DNA of 64,000 nt, taken from NCBI GenBank assembly GCA_022266195.1, contig WHVY01000007.1, positions 1,984,001 to 2,048,000 of the forward strand, written 5' to 3'. Shown piece after piece: positions 47,833 through 58,200 of the stretch (its first letter is position 1; the number at the start of each line of letters is the position of its first letter). The notes beneath the pieces are model-generated. The model was not told the DNA's origin. It ran no database searches and saw only the letters and a list, made by a program, of their open reading frames with translations. The DNA is from Tetranychus cinnabarinus (lineage: Eukaryota > Arthropoda > Arachnida > Trombidiformes > Tetranychidae). The position numbers and the translations under genes are program-made.

Positions 47833-49352
47833 TTAAGTTGTAAACGAATAAAAAACAAATTAAACCAAACAAACATTCTGGCAAAATAACTGGTGGACTG
47901 ATCAAAAAATCGATCAAAATCGATCATAATCCTCATAATCGATCAAATTTTAGTTGATCAAAGCATTTGATTTAAAGGTCGAAGCAAAGATATAATTAAC
48001 GAGTTTTAAGCGGAAATTGTGTTTTTATTTTTAAATTCACGCATAATTGAGGAAATTTGCAAAAATTAGAGTAAATTTTGATCGTAAAACATTCATAACA
48101 TTGCCTTGAAAATTTAATGTTGAAATAGCTTATTTGCACTAAATTTCTAAACTTCGAGCTAAATGAGTAGCAATAAATCTGAAGCTGTTCTGGTGAACAA
48201 TTAAGGCTCAAATTATTAAAAAGATTATTTAAATTTGCAAATCTTAGGCAGCATAAATCAAACATACTTATTGTGCTTTGTAATCGAGTAAAAATTGGAC
48301 TGACTTTTTTCAACACACCACCAAATGTCTATCACTTTTGGATAGCATGAATTTTTCAATCAATTCTTAAAAATGGCAGATTCAAGTTGTGAACAATGTC
48401 ATTGAATGTTATTCTGTATTGTTATTTTAAATTACCTTTAAATGTGTTTTATTGGCGTGATTTCTTTAAACTAAAGTCAAATTGTAGCATTTTCAATATT
48501 AAGTGCGATACTTTTTAAAATCAAAACTTTCAGTTACTTGAGATACAGCTGAGGAAGTAAATGTGGTAGATTAGCATTTTTCAAGGGTTATTTGAAATAA
48601 AATAGAGATTATTACCGAATATTGGTAGACAAAAAAAATTGAAGAAAAAGTAAACTTTAAAAATTTTTATTCTTGAGTAGAGTCTGAATAATTTATTACT
48701 AATACTTTTACAAAATGATGAAGACTGTAGAACATGATCTCAATAAAGATTATTGAGAAGTCAGAATCAAAATTTAGATTCATTTTAAAGAAAATAACGA
48801 TAAAACAGTTAAATACAGGAGAAATTAAAATATCACATAGCAATTAGTTGACCTATGTGACAGGCAAAATTATGCTTTTAGCATTGGTTGAATTTATTTC
48901 AACATCAATTAAAATAATTTTCAATATCAAATTCAAGTTTCATCTATTAATTCATCTAATGAAAGATGCAACTAATCAGTAAGAGTTTAATTATCAAGCA
49001 TCCACGGGTGCAGCTATTTCTCCAATGCTTGTAAGTTCTACTTAAAAAGAAATGATGAAATGACAGAGAAGATTATGAGTACGATGATTATGAGGATAAT
49101 GAGGTTGATATTGGTGAGGTATAATAAAACAAGGTAAAAATGAATGAAGAGATGGTTGGTATGAACAAGCTGAATGTGAATGGAGGTATGAGATGAAAAT
49201 AAGTGATTTTTGATGGTGAAAAGCTGATAGGGAAATTATTCAGATGAATTTCATTGACGTTGATGAGAGTGAGAGAGAAAAAAGAGAGCAAATGATGGAA
49301 TAAAACAATTGTGATAAAATTGCTGCATGCTAAGGCCTTTAAAATAGAAAGA
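47833..49352. other. Intergenic
   Basis: AT-rich sequence between the possible LTR and the ING 3' end. The ORFs at 47996-48316 and 49088-49291 look non-coding. Part of 48.9-49.35 kb is likely ING 3' UTR. Confidence 0.5.
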
Positions 49353-52300
49353 TTATCTCTTTTTTCGTTCGTGTGAGCACTTGGGGCAAAACCATTTTCC
49401 TTTTGGTTTGGTAGCTAATCCTACACATGCAAAGTGGAACCATTCAATAGGACAGTCAGGATTATCACAACCAATCATTTCACCATAAGAAACTTGGTGA
49501 CATATACAATATGTAGGTTCATTAGGATCAACAGGCATATCTAGGACATCAGTGCTTCCAGTAATTGTGGCTAATATGGACGTTTCGGTTCCAATTACTC
49601 CCATAGCAAGTGCTGGATCGGCAGATAGTTTTTGTTTTTTACGACCTTTTTCGGTCTTGTCTTTTAACACATTCTTTTTATTTAGTGATGTTTTATTTTT
49701 TCCTTTGGATAAATTATTTTTCCCTCTCTTCTTTCCTTCTTCCATGTTATTTCCAGAAGATTTAAACAAAATTTTTTCCTTCAGCTCCGCTTCCAATTTT
49801 GTCAATTCATTGTCTAATCTGCGAATATGTTTATCAATCATTTCATAGGTAGCCACTGATAACTGCACTTTATCGTCACTCAATGATCTGGCTTCAGCAA
49901 ATTTATTTCGAATTTCTTTGAAAGTGTCATTTTTTTCTCGCTGATTGAGTTCGTTCACGTTAACCAAGTAGCTTTCTGAAACACTATTTATCTTCCTGAT
50001 TAGTTCTGAAAGAGAAAACAAGAAAGGAACAAGCAGAACGAGATTGTATTAAAAAATATATACAGTTCAATGAGAAACAGGTGAAGCATAAGAAAATAGG
50101 ACAAGAATCGAGATTAAAACAAACTATGATCATTAGTTATTAGTGACATTGAGCATACACTATCACCAAACAATGAGAAAATTAATCATTGTGGTAAAAA
50201 AATGACAATTAGTCATGAAAAATCTAATGGTAGAAGGAAAGTCAATTCCAATATTTATGAAATGAGTTTTACTGAAAGCAAGCATCAAGCATTTAAAGGG
50301 TGTAACAAACAAAACTGTCTGAGCTCTAGATGTTGAATGAGCCCAATTGGTCAACTGTTATCAATAAATTTGATAAGAAATTGAAAATTAACACCATCTA
50401 TGGTCAATTAATGTGTTTAAGTAAATTATTTTAACTCATCTCTTAAAGAAATTTAACTTAATTCAAAGTAATTGACCATAGATGGTGTTAATTTTCAATT
50501 TCTTATCAAATTTATTGATAACAGTTGACCAATTGGGCTCATTCAACATCTAGAGCTCAGACAGTTTTGTTTGTTACACCCTTTAGTAACATCGAAACTC
50601 GTTCCAACTAAATAAATCAATAAGTTCGCATGAAATATGACAAGGATCAATCTTAACAATAATGACAATTATTACCTTGAGTTCGCATGTCCAAGTCTCT
50701 CATGAGAGTAAAATTTCGTTGTAGATCCGCGGGCAAGGAATCCAGGGTAAGGTCCTAGGATTGGTAACACTGGCGTGGCTTCACAAGACTTTTAAATTTC
50801 TATCCAATGGAATTGACTCCGAGTTTCTTGGTGAGTTGAAGCTTTATTGACACTTTTAAATTCACTAATATTAAATTATTGTTGATTATGGACAGTCCTA
50901 AATAAAAAATAAAACAAAAAAACAAGGTTAACAAGGGTAAACAGAGGGTTGCTTGAAGGATTGAAGTACTTACTTTTACTCACTGTATTACTGGTGGTGG
51001 AGGTGGAGGTGGAGGTGGTGGTGAAGATGAACATGAAGATGAGTTGAAACTGAACATGATTAATCAAGATGTATTCATTATAATGGGTAATTATATTTAT
51101 TTAAATTAAATCAATTGTTTTTGAACATAAAAAGCTGACTTCTGAACTGCCTAGCAACAAACTCAAGCATAAGCTTGAACTTCTGTCCACTACTCTTGCC
51201 GTGAAAATATCTTCGTCTAAATAAATATTCAATCAAATATTCTGATTTTTTTGGTCCATTACTCTCTTTTGGTACACTTTCTTTCAAGCTTTTCCATAAC
51301 CTTTCAACAGTTTGAGTATGAACATTCTCATCCATAGGATTTATAAAATTCACACTATGATTTACAGTGCTGTGAAAATAGCCAATTCGTTGTAAATCAT
51401 TATATCCTCGCCATTGGTCAGTTATTACAGTTGTTCCTTTCTTTATATTTCGTTCTATCACAGTATTTAATGTACTCATGGTTCTATCAGGAACAATTTC
51501 AATGAAACAACGGCCTGACTCACGTTCTACTCCTCCAACTACCCAGACATGTTTCTTCTCGTTACTCAAAAGTCTTCCTCGTTGATATTTTCTTCGAAAT
51601 AATAATGATTCATCCACTTCAACATGTCTTTCCAGGCCTCCAACTTGTGATTCAAACTCAGCGAGTGCAGAAAGAGCAACCTCACGACAAAATTGAAAAT
51701 AATTAACAATTGTATTTTTATTGAGGTTAGTTTCCACGATTGTGTTCTTGTTCCCCTCGTCCAAACACCATTTAAATATCACTTCAAAAAACTCGATAAG
51801 ATTTAGCTTGATATTTTCAAAACAAGTTCCATTAGTCGGAGAAATCGTTTTTTTACATATTGTACACCGAAGTATATAATTTAATTTAGATGTAGATTTT
51901 TTCACAACACTTAAATAACCTGGACAATCTTCACTGAGAAAACAGAAATAATTGTTTGTGTTTGTTGGTTTTGGTGGTAAAAGTTCGAGAAGCTGAGCAA
52001 ACCTATGACCTGGAACATCATCATCATTAAACTGAGTTATTTTTGAAATTAAATTAAAACTAGTTAGATTGGCGAAGAAATTAGAGTCAACCATGCTTTA
52101 CTGAATTGCAAAAATAATGATTAACCCGCCAATATGCCATAGTCTTCTACCAGAAAGACCAGGATATTATAAAGTAATTAGTCATCACTTAGTCAACTTC
52201 ATTTCCATAACCATTTTCAATCTAAATTGTGTTTTCCTTTATTTTGAATACATCTTGATTAATCATGTTCAGTTTCAACTCATCTTCATGTTCATCTTCA

Positions 52301-52945
52301 CCACCACCTCCACCTCCACCTCCACCACCAGTAATACAGTGAGTAAAAGTAAGTACTTCAATCCTTCAAGCAACCCTCTGTTTACCCTTGTTAACCTTGT
52401 TTTTTTGTTTTATTTTTTATTTAGGACTGTCCATAATAAACAATAATTTAATATTAGTGGATTTAACAGTGTCAATAAAGCTTCAACTCACCAAGAAACT
52501 CGGAGTCAATTCCATTGGATAGAAATTTAAAAGTCTTGTGAAGCCACGCCAGTGTTACCAATCCTAGGACCTTACCGAATCCAGACCTATTTTGCCAATG
52601 ATATGGGAGTATATACGAGCAACAGTAGGTGAGAACAAAAACAAACGTCGAATCATGAAATAAAGCCATGATTAGAAGGGAGAGAAGAAGAAAAACAGAA
52701 AAAATAAAGGATAAAAGTAATAAAAGATTGCACAAAAAATACTGAAAGACAAAAGATAAGGCAAGAAACTGTATTGGAAAGATTGGAGGGAAACGCAGTG
52801 TCAGTGAAAAAAAGTGAACAGCAAAGATGAGCTTTTCTGTTGATAGTGAGCCTGATCTTGTATGAAAATATACATTTTAGTGAAAAAATATTTTACTTCT
52901 TTTCAACTCACTTTCTAAGAAATGCTCCAAATAGGACATCGCCAT
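49353..52945 (-). CDS. ING4/5: ING4/5-family histone-mark reader, exon 2 interrupted by Merlin
   Basis: Exon 1 is 52912-52945, exon 2 is split into 52577-52586 and 50676-50745 by a transposon, and exon 3 is 49353-50005. Ignoring the transposon and one target duplicate, the total is 759 nt, giving 252 residues (human ING4 249). The N-terminal dimerisation helix (SYLEHFLE, then SLDSLPADLQRNFTLM and RDLDMRTQ) matches ING4/5. The coiled region includes DDKVQLSVATYEMIDKHIRRLD, then a Lys-rich nuclear-localisation stretch and the C-terminal PHD finger (YCICHQVSYGEMIGCDN, IEWFHFACVGL, KGKWFCPKC), which reads H3K4me3. ING4/5 are subunits of HBO1/MOZ-type acetyltransferase complexes. Intron 2 (50006-50675) carries a palindromic MITE. 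The interruption either destroys the gene or is removed by splicing (see findings). Confidence 0.92.
50296..50583. mobile_element. Palindromic MITE, family ‘AAGGGTGTAAC’, copy 2
   Basis: A 288-bp element inside ING intron 2. The left arm, about 50296-50410, is the exact reverse complement of about 50469-50583, leaving a loop of roughly 58 nt. It starts AAGGGTGTAACAAAC and ends with the complement. TA flanks both ends (50294-50295 and 50584-50585). It shares only the terminal 11 bp with copy 1 at 23004-23185. Confidence 0.88.
50755..52575 (-). other. Candidate transposon-derived intron within ING exon 2
   Basis: On the gene strand the inserted Merlin begins G|GTAAGG and its other end reads CCTAG|GACCTTACC. 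Using these as donor and acceptor removes 1,821 nt. The mRNA keeps 1+9 nt of element plus the 8-nt duplicate, in total 18 nt or six codons (D-L-T plus a repeated L-D-S), in frame and with no stop. The ING model then totals 777 nt (258 residues). The polypyrimidine tract before the acceptor is weak. This is a prediction from the sequence, not an observed splice. Confidence 0.45.
51111..52094 (-). CDS. Merlin transposase (ISXO2-like DDE)
   Basis: An intact 327-residue ORF. The N-terminal zinc-ribbon-like region has paired cysteines (CFLSEDC at about residues 51-57, CTICKK at about 77-82). The catalytic DDE triad is visible as D161 in HVEVDES, D226 in TTVITDQWRGY and E264 in TQTVERLWKSLK, with 64 and 37 residues between, as in ISXO2/IS1595 proteins. 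YFHSTVNHSVNFINP between D226 and E264 is also typical. It catalyses cut-and-paste transposition at the flanking terminal repeats. It is transcribed on the same strand as the interrupted ING gene. Confidence 0.95.
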   Translation of the reverse strand: MVDSNFFANLTSFNLISKITQFNDDDVPGHRFAQLLELLPPKPTNTNNYFCFLSEDCPGYLSVVKKSTSKLNYILRCTICKKTISPTNGTCFENIKLNLIEFFEVIFKWCLDEGNKNTIVETNLNKNTIVNYFQFCREVALSALAEFESQVGGLERHVEVDESLLFRRKYQRGRLLSNEKKHVWVVGGVERESGRCFIEIVPDRTMSTLNTVIERNIKKGTTVITDQWRGYNDLQRIGYFHSTVNHSVNFINPMDENVHTQTVERLWKSLKESVPKESNGPKKSEYLIEYLFRRRYFHGKSSGQKFKLMLEFVARQFRSQLFMFKNN

Positions 52946-54227
52946 GATGAAACGGAACAAGAAAATCAAGGTATAACAAAGTGAACCACTAATTTATTTT
53001 GTATCAACAAAAAATAAAAGTACTTAACGATGAAGATTAAAAAAAGTAACAGACTAACCAAAAAGAGAGACAGAAATGGGTGAAATAACCAGAAATAGGA
53101 TCGGATCCTGGAGTTGATACTTATCTACTAAATAAACATTTTGCAGTATTAATAACGCATAAAAAGATCTCGTTTGAATATCGTTGAGTCTATTAATTTA
53201 ATGAACCAGAGTTTCCTGAAATGACAAATTTGTCACTTTTAGGATCTAATCTATCACTTTTGCTTGTAACAAAGGTTCAATCTCTCAAAAGATACAAGTA
53301 AAAATATTTTAGGAGACGTTAATGATTGCAAGAAAATATCAAGTTTAAATATCAACTTACTGGTTAAACAGTTCTCAGAGACTAATTATCCAGAAATCAA
53401 TTTGCTATTATCATACAGGCTGTTCCCAGAAAAAAATACAAAGAATGAAGATTCCGTTTCCTTCAATCAAAAACATCTCATATTTATATGGATAAAGATA
53501 GGCACAAGAAATTAACAAGAAATTGTTTGCAGTACGTCTCGATGTTTAGACAACAATAAAATTCAATGTTTCAATTCATGTTTGTAAATTCAATTGTTAT
53601 TAGATAATTGTCGAAATTGCTTAAGCCATTCTAGCTCAAATAATTAGTCGAAGAATAGAGATAAACTCTACAATCAAAGTTAAAGTAGAGGTAGAAAAAA
53701 GAGTTTGATTGGTATTCCAACTTAACCCATGCATTTAGAATTGTAAGTTCAACCAACTAAATTCCGTTCATTAAATTTCCGTATCTTTACATCAATTTAT
53801 ACCACTATTCACCAATATTTTATACTAATTTGTTGTACGACACTGTGCTTAATTGCTATGAAAGTAGTAATGAAAAATTAAATTAATCTACATAATTAAT
53901 AGCAAATAATTTGAAAGAAATTTTAACTCAATTAATTAAACAAAAGAATTTGTAATTTTCGAAAAAACCGCTTAAATGGAAAGCTTTTTCTAAACTCATC
54001 AAAACAGTCTTATATTCGTTCTTTCATCATATTACATAAGCATTAATAAAGTAACTTAATTAAAGTTAAATTATTTTATATTGTGAAGTTTAATTAATTT
54101 TCTTAATATTATTTAGTTAAAGTTCTCCTTATTCACTTCAAGAAAGGTAAGTTCATTTCATATAATGTTTTATAGTTTATAAGTAATTTATTTCTTTTAG
54201 ATTTCTTAGGTTGTCTTCGAGAAAAAA
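52946..54227. other. Divergent intergenic region ING / HOP2
   Basis: A 1.3-kb AT-rich region between the ING start (minus) and the HOP2 start (plus). A GTAAGT donor near 54147 and an acceptor-like TTTTAG just before 54200 suggest a short 5' UTR intron in HOP2. Confidence 0.5.
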
Positions 54228-54806
54228 ATGGCGGAAAAAGGAGTTTTAGATTATTTGAAGAGTGCAAATCGACCTTACAGTGCAAATGATATTCATGGAA
54301 ATTTACAAAGCTATGCTAAAAAAGATGTTACTAAAGCATTGGAAACATTAGTCGAGAAGAAGCAGATTATCACCAAAGCTTATGGCAAGCAAAATATTTA
54401 TTTCTACAATCAGGATAGTTTTACTGATTTTAAAGATGGAGAAATGCAGGAGATTGAAGAAAAAATTAAAAATCTTTATAATGAACATGAAAAACTTTCA
54501 ATGGATTATAATATGAAAAGAGCTGAAGTATCCCGACGAAAGGAGATACCGCCATTGAACGAGATAGAGAAAAAATTATCTGATGTGCAAAAGGAAATCA
54601 AAGATTTGGAAGAAAAAATTCAAACGTCAGGATCTGTCAAAGTTGACTCTGGAAAACTCAAAGATTGTCAAAATGCTCACGCTAAAATGAAAAAAGAAGT
54701 CAATAGACGTAAAAGAATTGCTAAAGACGCTTTTAATGTAATATTAGAGCATTATGAAGGTTCTAAGGCGAGCCTTCTCGAGGAGTTGGATATTGATATC
54801 TCTTAA
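54228..54806 (+). CDS. PSMC3IP: HOP2/PSMC3IP meiotic recombination cofactor
   Basis: An intronless 192-residue ORF (human PSMC3IP 217). The N-terminal winged helix (VLDYLKSANRPYSANDIHGNL, then VTKALETLVEKKQIITKAYGKQ followed by IYFYNQD) is the TBPIP/Hop2 DNA-binding domain. A long leucine-zipper coiled coil follows (roughly residues 75-145; EIEEKIKNLYNEHEKL, DVQKEIKDLEEKI), then a C-terminal basic helix (KMKKEVNRRKRIAKDAF) equivalent to the region that binds DNA with MND1. It stimulates DMC1/RAD51 strand invasion in meiosis. Its last 44 nt overlap the 3' coding end of the convergent MAN1B1 gene. Confidence 0.93.
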   Translation: MAEKGVLDYLKSANRPYSANDIHGNLQSYAKKDVTKALETLVEKKQIITKAYGKQNIYFYNQDSFTDFKDGEMQEIEEKIKNLYNEHEKLSMDYNMKRAEVSRRKEIPPLNEIEKKLSDVQKEIKDLEEKIQTSGSVKVDSGKLKDCQNAHAKMKKEVNRRKRIAKDAFNVILEHYEGSKASLLEELDIDIS

Positions 54807-57105
54807 CAAGATGACCTTCAGTGTTGAAAATATAATGGTTTAAAATTTTGTGGATTAATTGTTCATCATCACTGAACAACAGATATAAATATTTCAAAGT
54901 TTCAGCCAACCAAAACGATTCTTGATTATCTTTCGGACGAACATGTTTAGGATCTCTAACATTTCCAATACTCGTGTATCCACCAGAAGGAACTTTACAA
55001 TATTTATTGAAATACTGGAAAATCTGATAATAAATGAAAAATAAATTATTGTAAAGAAAAATCAAAACAGTTACATAAAAATTAACAAATAAAATTAATT
55101 AACACAAACCTGCCAGCCTTGATCACGATATTTTTTATCCTTAGTAAGATGATAAAGGTAAAACAGAGATTCAACATGTTCTGGACGAAGAAGGTTATGA
55201 GTATCCGCAGGACGAATTTGAAACTCATCTTCATCCTGAGATGGATTTTCAGCAAAATAAGCAATCTCTGGCGATAAGCCTGTCGCAGTTAAATTGTACA
55301 TAAATTGACAAGTTCGAGCCAATTCCAATGCTAGTTCCATGTGCTGTTCCACTTTACCTTTCATAGTATAATCATCAGCATATGCATTTGTTTTCATTAA
55401 ATGATGATGACCTAAAGCTAATGTACCAGGCAAGAAACACACAAGATGGTCCATTTTCGGGTGAACACCGGAATTTTCACGGCGTAATAATTCACCGATG
55501 AACGTTAATTGTTTTGGCCCTTGAGTAACTCTCGTTAAACGATTTCTTATTGCGTCAACTGCTTTCATATAATCATCTTTTAACCATTCAACACCGGTTT
55601 GTAAATATTGCTTTAACAAATATTCATAATATGAATCGCCTCTGGCTCCAAGAGTGATAGTCGAAGGTGAGAAACGTCCATTAGTAGGATTAATAAACAT
55701 AGGAACTAAAGGATCATCTGAAGTTATTGAGTGAAGATGTTCAGAAGTTTTGAAAGAGGTTTCTTCATAAATTGATTGTTTTGTGATTCGAGACAAATCA
55801 CGAAACTCTAATTGCATTGTACTAACTTCTGAAGTACTAGAGTCTTGGGACCAGACTGGAGATTTTGGGGATTTTGTGTAAAGATTGACATCACTGTAAG
55901 GAATAACACCTGATGGCGAATCAAAACAATGAATCAATCGATCACCAACATCCAGAGCTTTTGTTAACAAAGTTGCACTTCTTGTTAAATGATATGATGA
56001 TAATAGACCACCAAGAACCCTGATGGTCATTTCAAAACAATTGACATCTGTATTAGTATGAAAGTTGAGATCTTTATCGATCCAATCAAGAGCTTCTTTA
56101 AATTCTTTTTCTAATCCCATTAACAACAACGTATCTAGTGAATCAATGATTGTCAAACCAACACCAAACCAAGTTGAGCTAGTGCGTGAAATTGGTTTCA
56201 AAGTATCAAACCCCCAAGCATATTTTCGATAACCCTCCCATGAATGTAAAGTAGCAGTTATAATTTCTTTTTGTTGATCATTAATAGGCACCTCGCTATT
56301 AAGTATATCTCGTTCCCAACTAATATCGTCTAATGTAAAATCACCTTCAACTTTCACAAATGTTGGGTATTCATGGGGTAAGGATGGTGAAGACTGAGAT
56401 GTTAATGAAGAAGGTGCTTGAATTGATTTAGGAGACAACGGATTAATGGCAATATCAGCGCTATAAGAATTTTGTTTTGAGTTGACAGGCCGGGGTAGTT
56501 GTTGAGGAGAGAATATCACAGATTTTTGTACATCCAGCTCTTCGTTAATTTTGAAGGGTAACTCTTTTCCAGGTATAGTGTTTTTGATAAAATCTGGCCA
56601 TACCATAAGAAGACAGCTCATAAATGAAACAGATAAAAGTACAATGGCCAAAAATATTTTCACAAAACGAGGTAATGGTCGCCATAACTGTGCAAAAAAA
56701 ATAAAGCAAATTAATCATGAGTTTAAAATGATGTTATATAGGATACATTTTGCAAATTTAATATCAATTCAACAAAAGGCTTCTGTGAATGATTAAGCTA
56801 AATTCAAGTCGAACCAATATCTGGTGCTAAATCAATAAACAAAATACTAGGTGTCAGATATTAGCAAATAATAGAATGTATTGCAAGAGTTTAAACCATG
56901 AAATATTAAAATGAAACTATCTGAATTTTAAGCGATGCGGTAATCATTGTTGATAATAAAAGTGCAATATTGTTTTAGGATGATAAAGTCTTATGCTGAA
57001 TCATATACTAACCCGAAGTAATTTGATCCTATTTGACTTAAACGACAGACTGGACTTTGATCCAATTTCAGGGTCATTTATGAAGTTTTCTACTTCACTA
57101 GTCAT
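54763..57105 (-). CDS. MAN1B1: ER mannosyl-oligosaccharide 1,2-alpha-mannosidase (ER mannosidase I)
   Basis: Exons 57013-57105, 55110-56687 and 54763-55023 total 1,932 nt, giving 643 residues (human 699). It is a type II membrane protein: a cytosolic tail (MTSEVENFINDPEIGS…), a basic pre-membrane stretch (LWRPLPRFVK) and an anchor (IFLAIVLLSVSFMSCLLMVW). The lumenal GH47 domain includes WEGYRKYAWGFDTLKP, GLTIIDSLDTLLLMG, FEMTIRVLGGLLSSYHL, GDSYYEYLLKQYL, LRPEHVESLFYLYHLT and QESFWLAETLKYLYLLFSDD. It ends near the calcium-binding FNTEGH. The enzyme removes one mannose from Man9GlcNAc2, timing glycoprotein folding and ERAD. After FNTEGH the tail (LVKRYQYPTPREGSP) lies in the region overlapping HOP2. 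The start chosen is in a separate first exon, since no ATG in the main exon precedes the anchor. Confidence 0.95.
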
Positions 57106-58200
57106 TTTTGCTACATTAAAATGCGTTTTATGGCAGCTCAAGTCTTGACTCTTGTATCACAGCAGAAATGTAAAACGTTAATCCACAAATGAAAGGATTA
57201 AGGTGGTTATTTAAAATGCTATTTCACTAAACAAAAGAAGAATTAGAATTTTTGATATTGAAAAAACACGGCAAATGATGAGAATATGAGCTGTTCAACA
57301 TGAAACATTTAAAATATTAAACGTTGTCAAATGCTTTTGCATTGGAAAACAAGATCCAATATTGAGCTGATATACAGAGACAAAAGATATAGTGAATTTA
57401 TCTGGTGATAGTAATCTTGTTTGGATTGAAAATTGAAGAATGATCAGTTTCTTTTTTTGAGCACTTTGATAGTTAACTATTAAAAAAATATTAAATCATA
57501 TTAATCAATTAAACAACAATTTAAATAATCAAAAGAACAGTTTCATTTTAGGTTTGCATCTTGGAAAAAGCAAACCAAGGACCGGAGTAAAAGGCGAATA
57601 CCCGGCAAATAGGCAAATACTCGGCAAATAGGCGAATACCGGTAAAAAGGCGAATAATCAGGCAAATAGACGAATAAAAATCAAAAATAAATGATAAAAT
57701 AATATTAGGTTTGTTACATATGATTTGGGATCTTTGTGGGTTTATAGAGACAATTTTGAGAAATAAAACTCTCTGTTTCTGTATAGCAGATCACTTCGAT
57801 TTTCAGTCAAACCTTTTTGTGTGTGACAAAAACAAACAAAAAGTGTTCTGCTAATAAGAAAATAAGATCATTTTATGGTTGGCCATCAAAAGTTACATCA
57901 GGGAAATAAGTTTCATGAAAAAATTTGGTTCCATAATTGAAAAAAAGGCGATCGAAGTTTCAACTTGAGCCTCAATTTTCCCGAAAACTGTTGGCCAGAA
58001 AAAAATTTTAATTGCATAAATGGACTCAGTTTTTATGTCTCTATAAACCCACAAAGATCCCAAATCATATGTAACAAACCTAATATTATTTTATCATTTA
58101 TTTTTGATTTTTATTCGTCTATTTGCCTGATTATTCGCCTTTTTACCGGTATTCGCCTATTTGCCGAGTATTTGCCTATTTGCCGGGTATTCGCCTTTTA

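Larger units (their letters stand above)
50746..52576 (-). mobile_element. Complete Merlin-type DNA transposon
   Basis: An element of 1,831 bp with 332-bp terminal inverted repeats (50746-51077 and 52245-52576) that differ at about three positions. Termini read GGTAAGGTCCTAGG. The 8-bp target duplication GAATCCAG is perfect (50738-50745 and 52577-52584). Each terminal repeat contains a GGT/GGA minisatellite-like stretch (for example 50992-51022). It encodes one intact transposase of the IS1595/ISXO2 superfamily, the class from which Merlin is defined, and Merlin elements make 8-9-bp duplications. The intact ORF and near-identical repeats point to a recent insertion. Confidence 0.95.

Noticed and set aside
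49088..49291. 67-codon Ser/Phe/Thr-rich ORF
   Set aside because: It is the complement of a purine-rich 3' flank of ING; low complexity and no homology.
51111..52094. Bacterial IS1595 insertion sequence or horizontally transferred gene
   Set aside because: The eukaryotic Merlin family is a known relative of IS1595/IS1016, and the element has long terminal repeats, an 8-bp duplicate and host-like base composition. Recent bacterial transfer or contamination is not needed.
55095..56663. MAN1B1 starting at 56663
   Set aside because: The codon there is GTG inside the membrane anchor. An acceptor (TTGCACAG) precedes the exon, and an upstream exon with an ATG at 57105 joins in frame and closes the total length.
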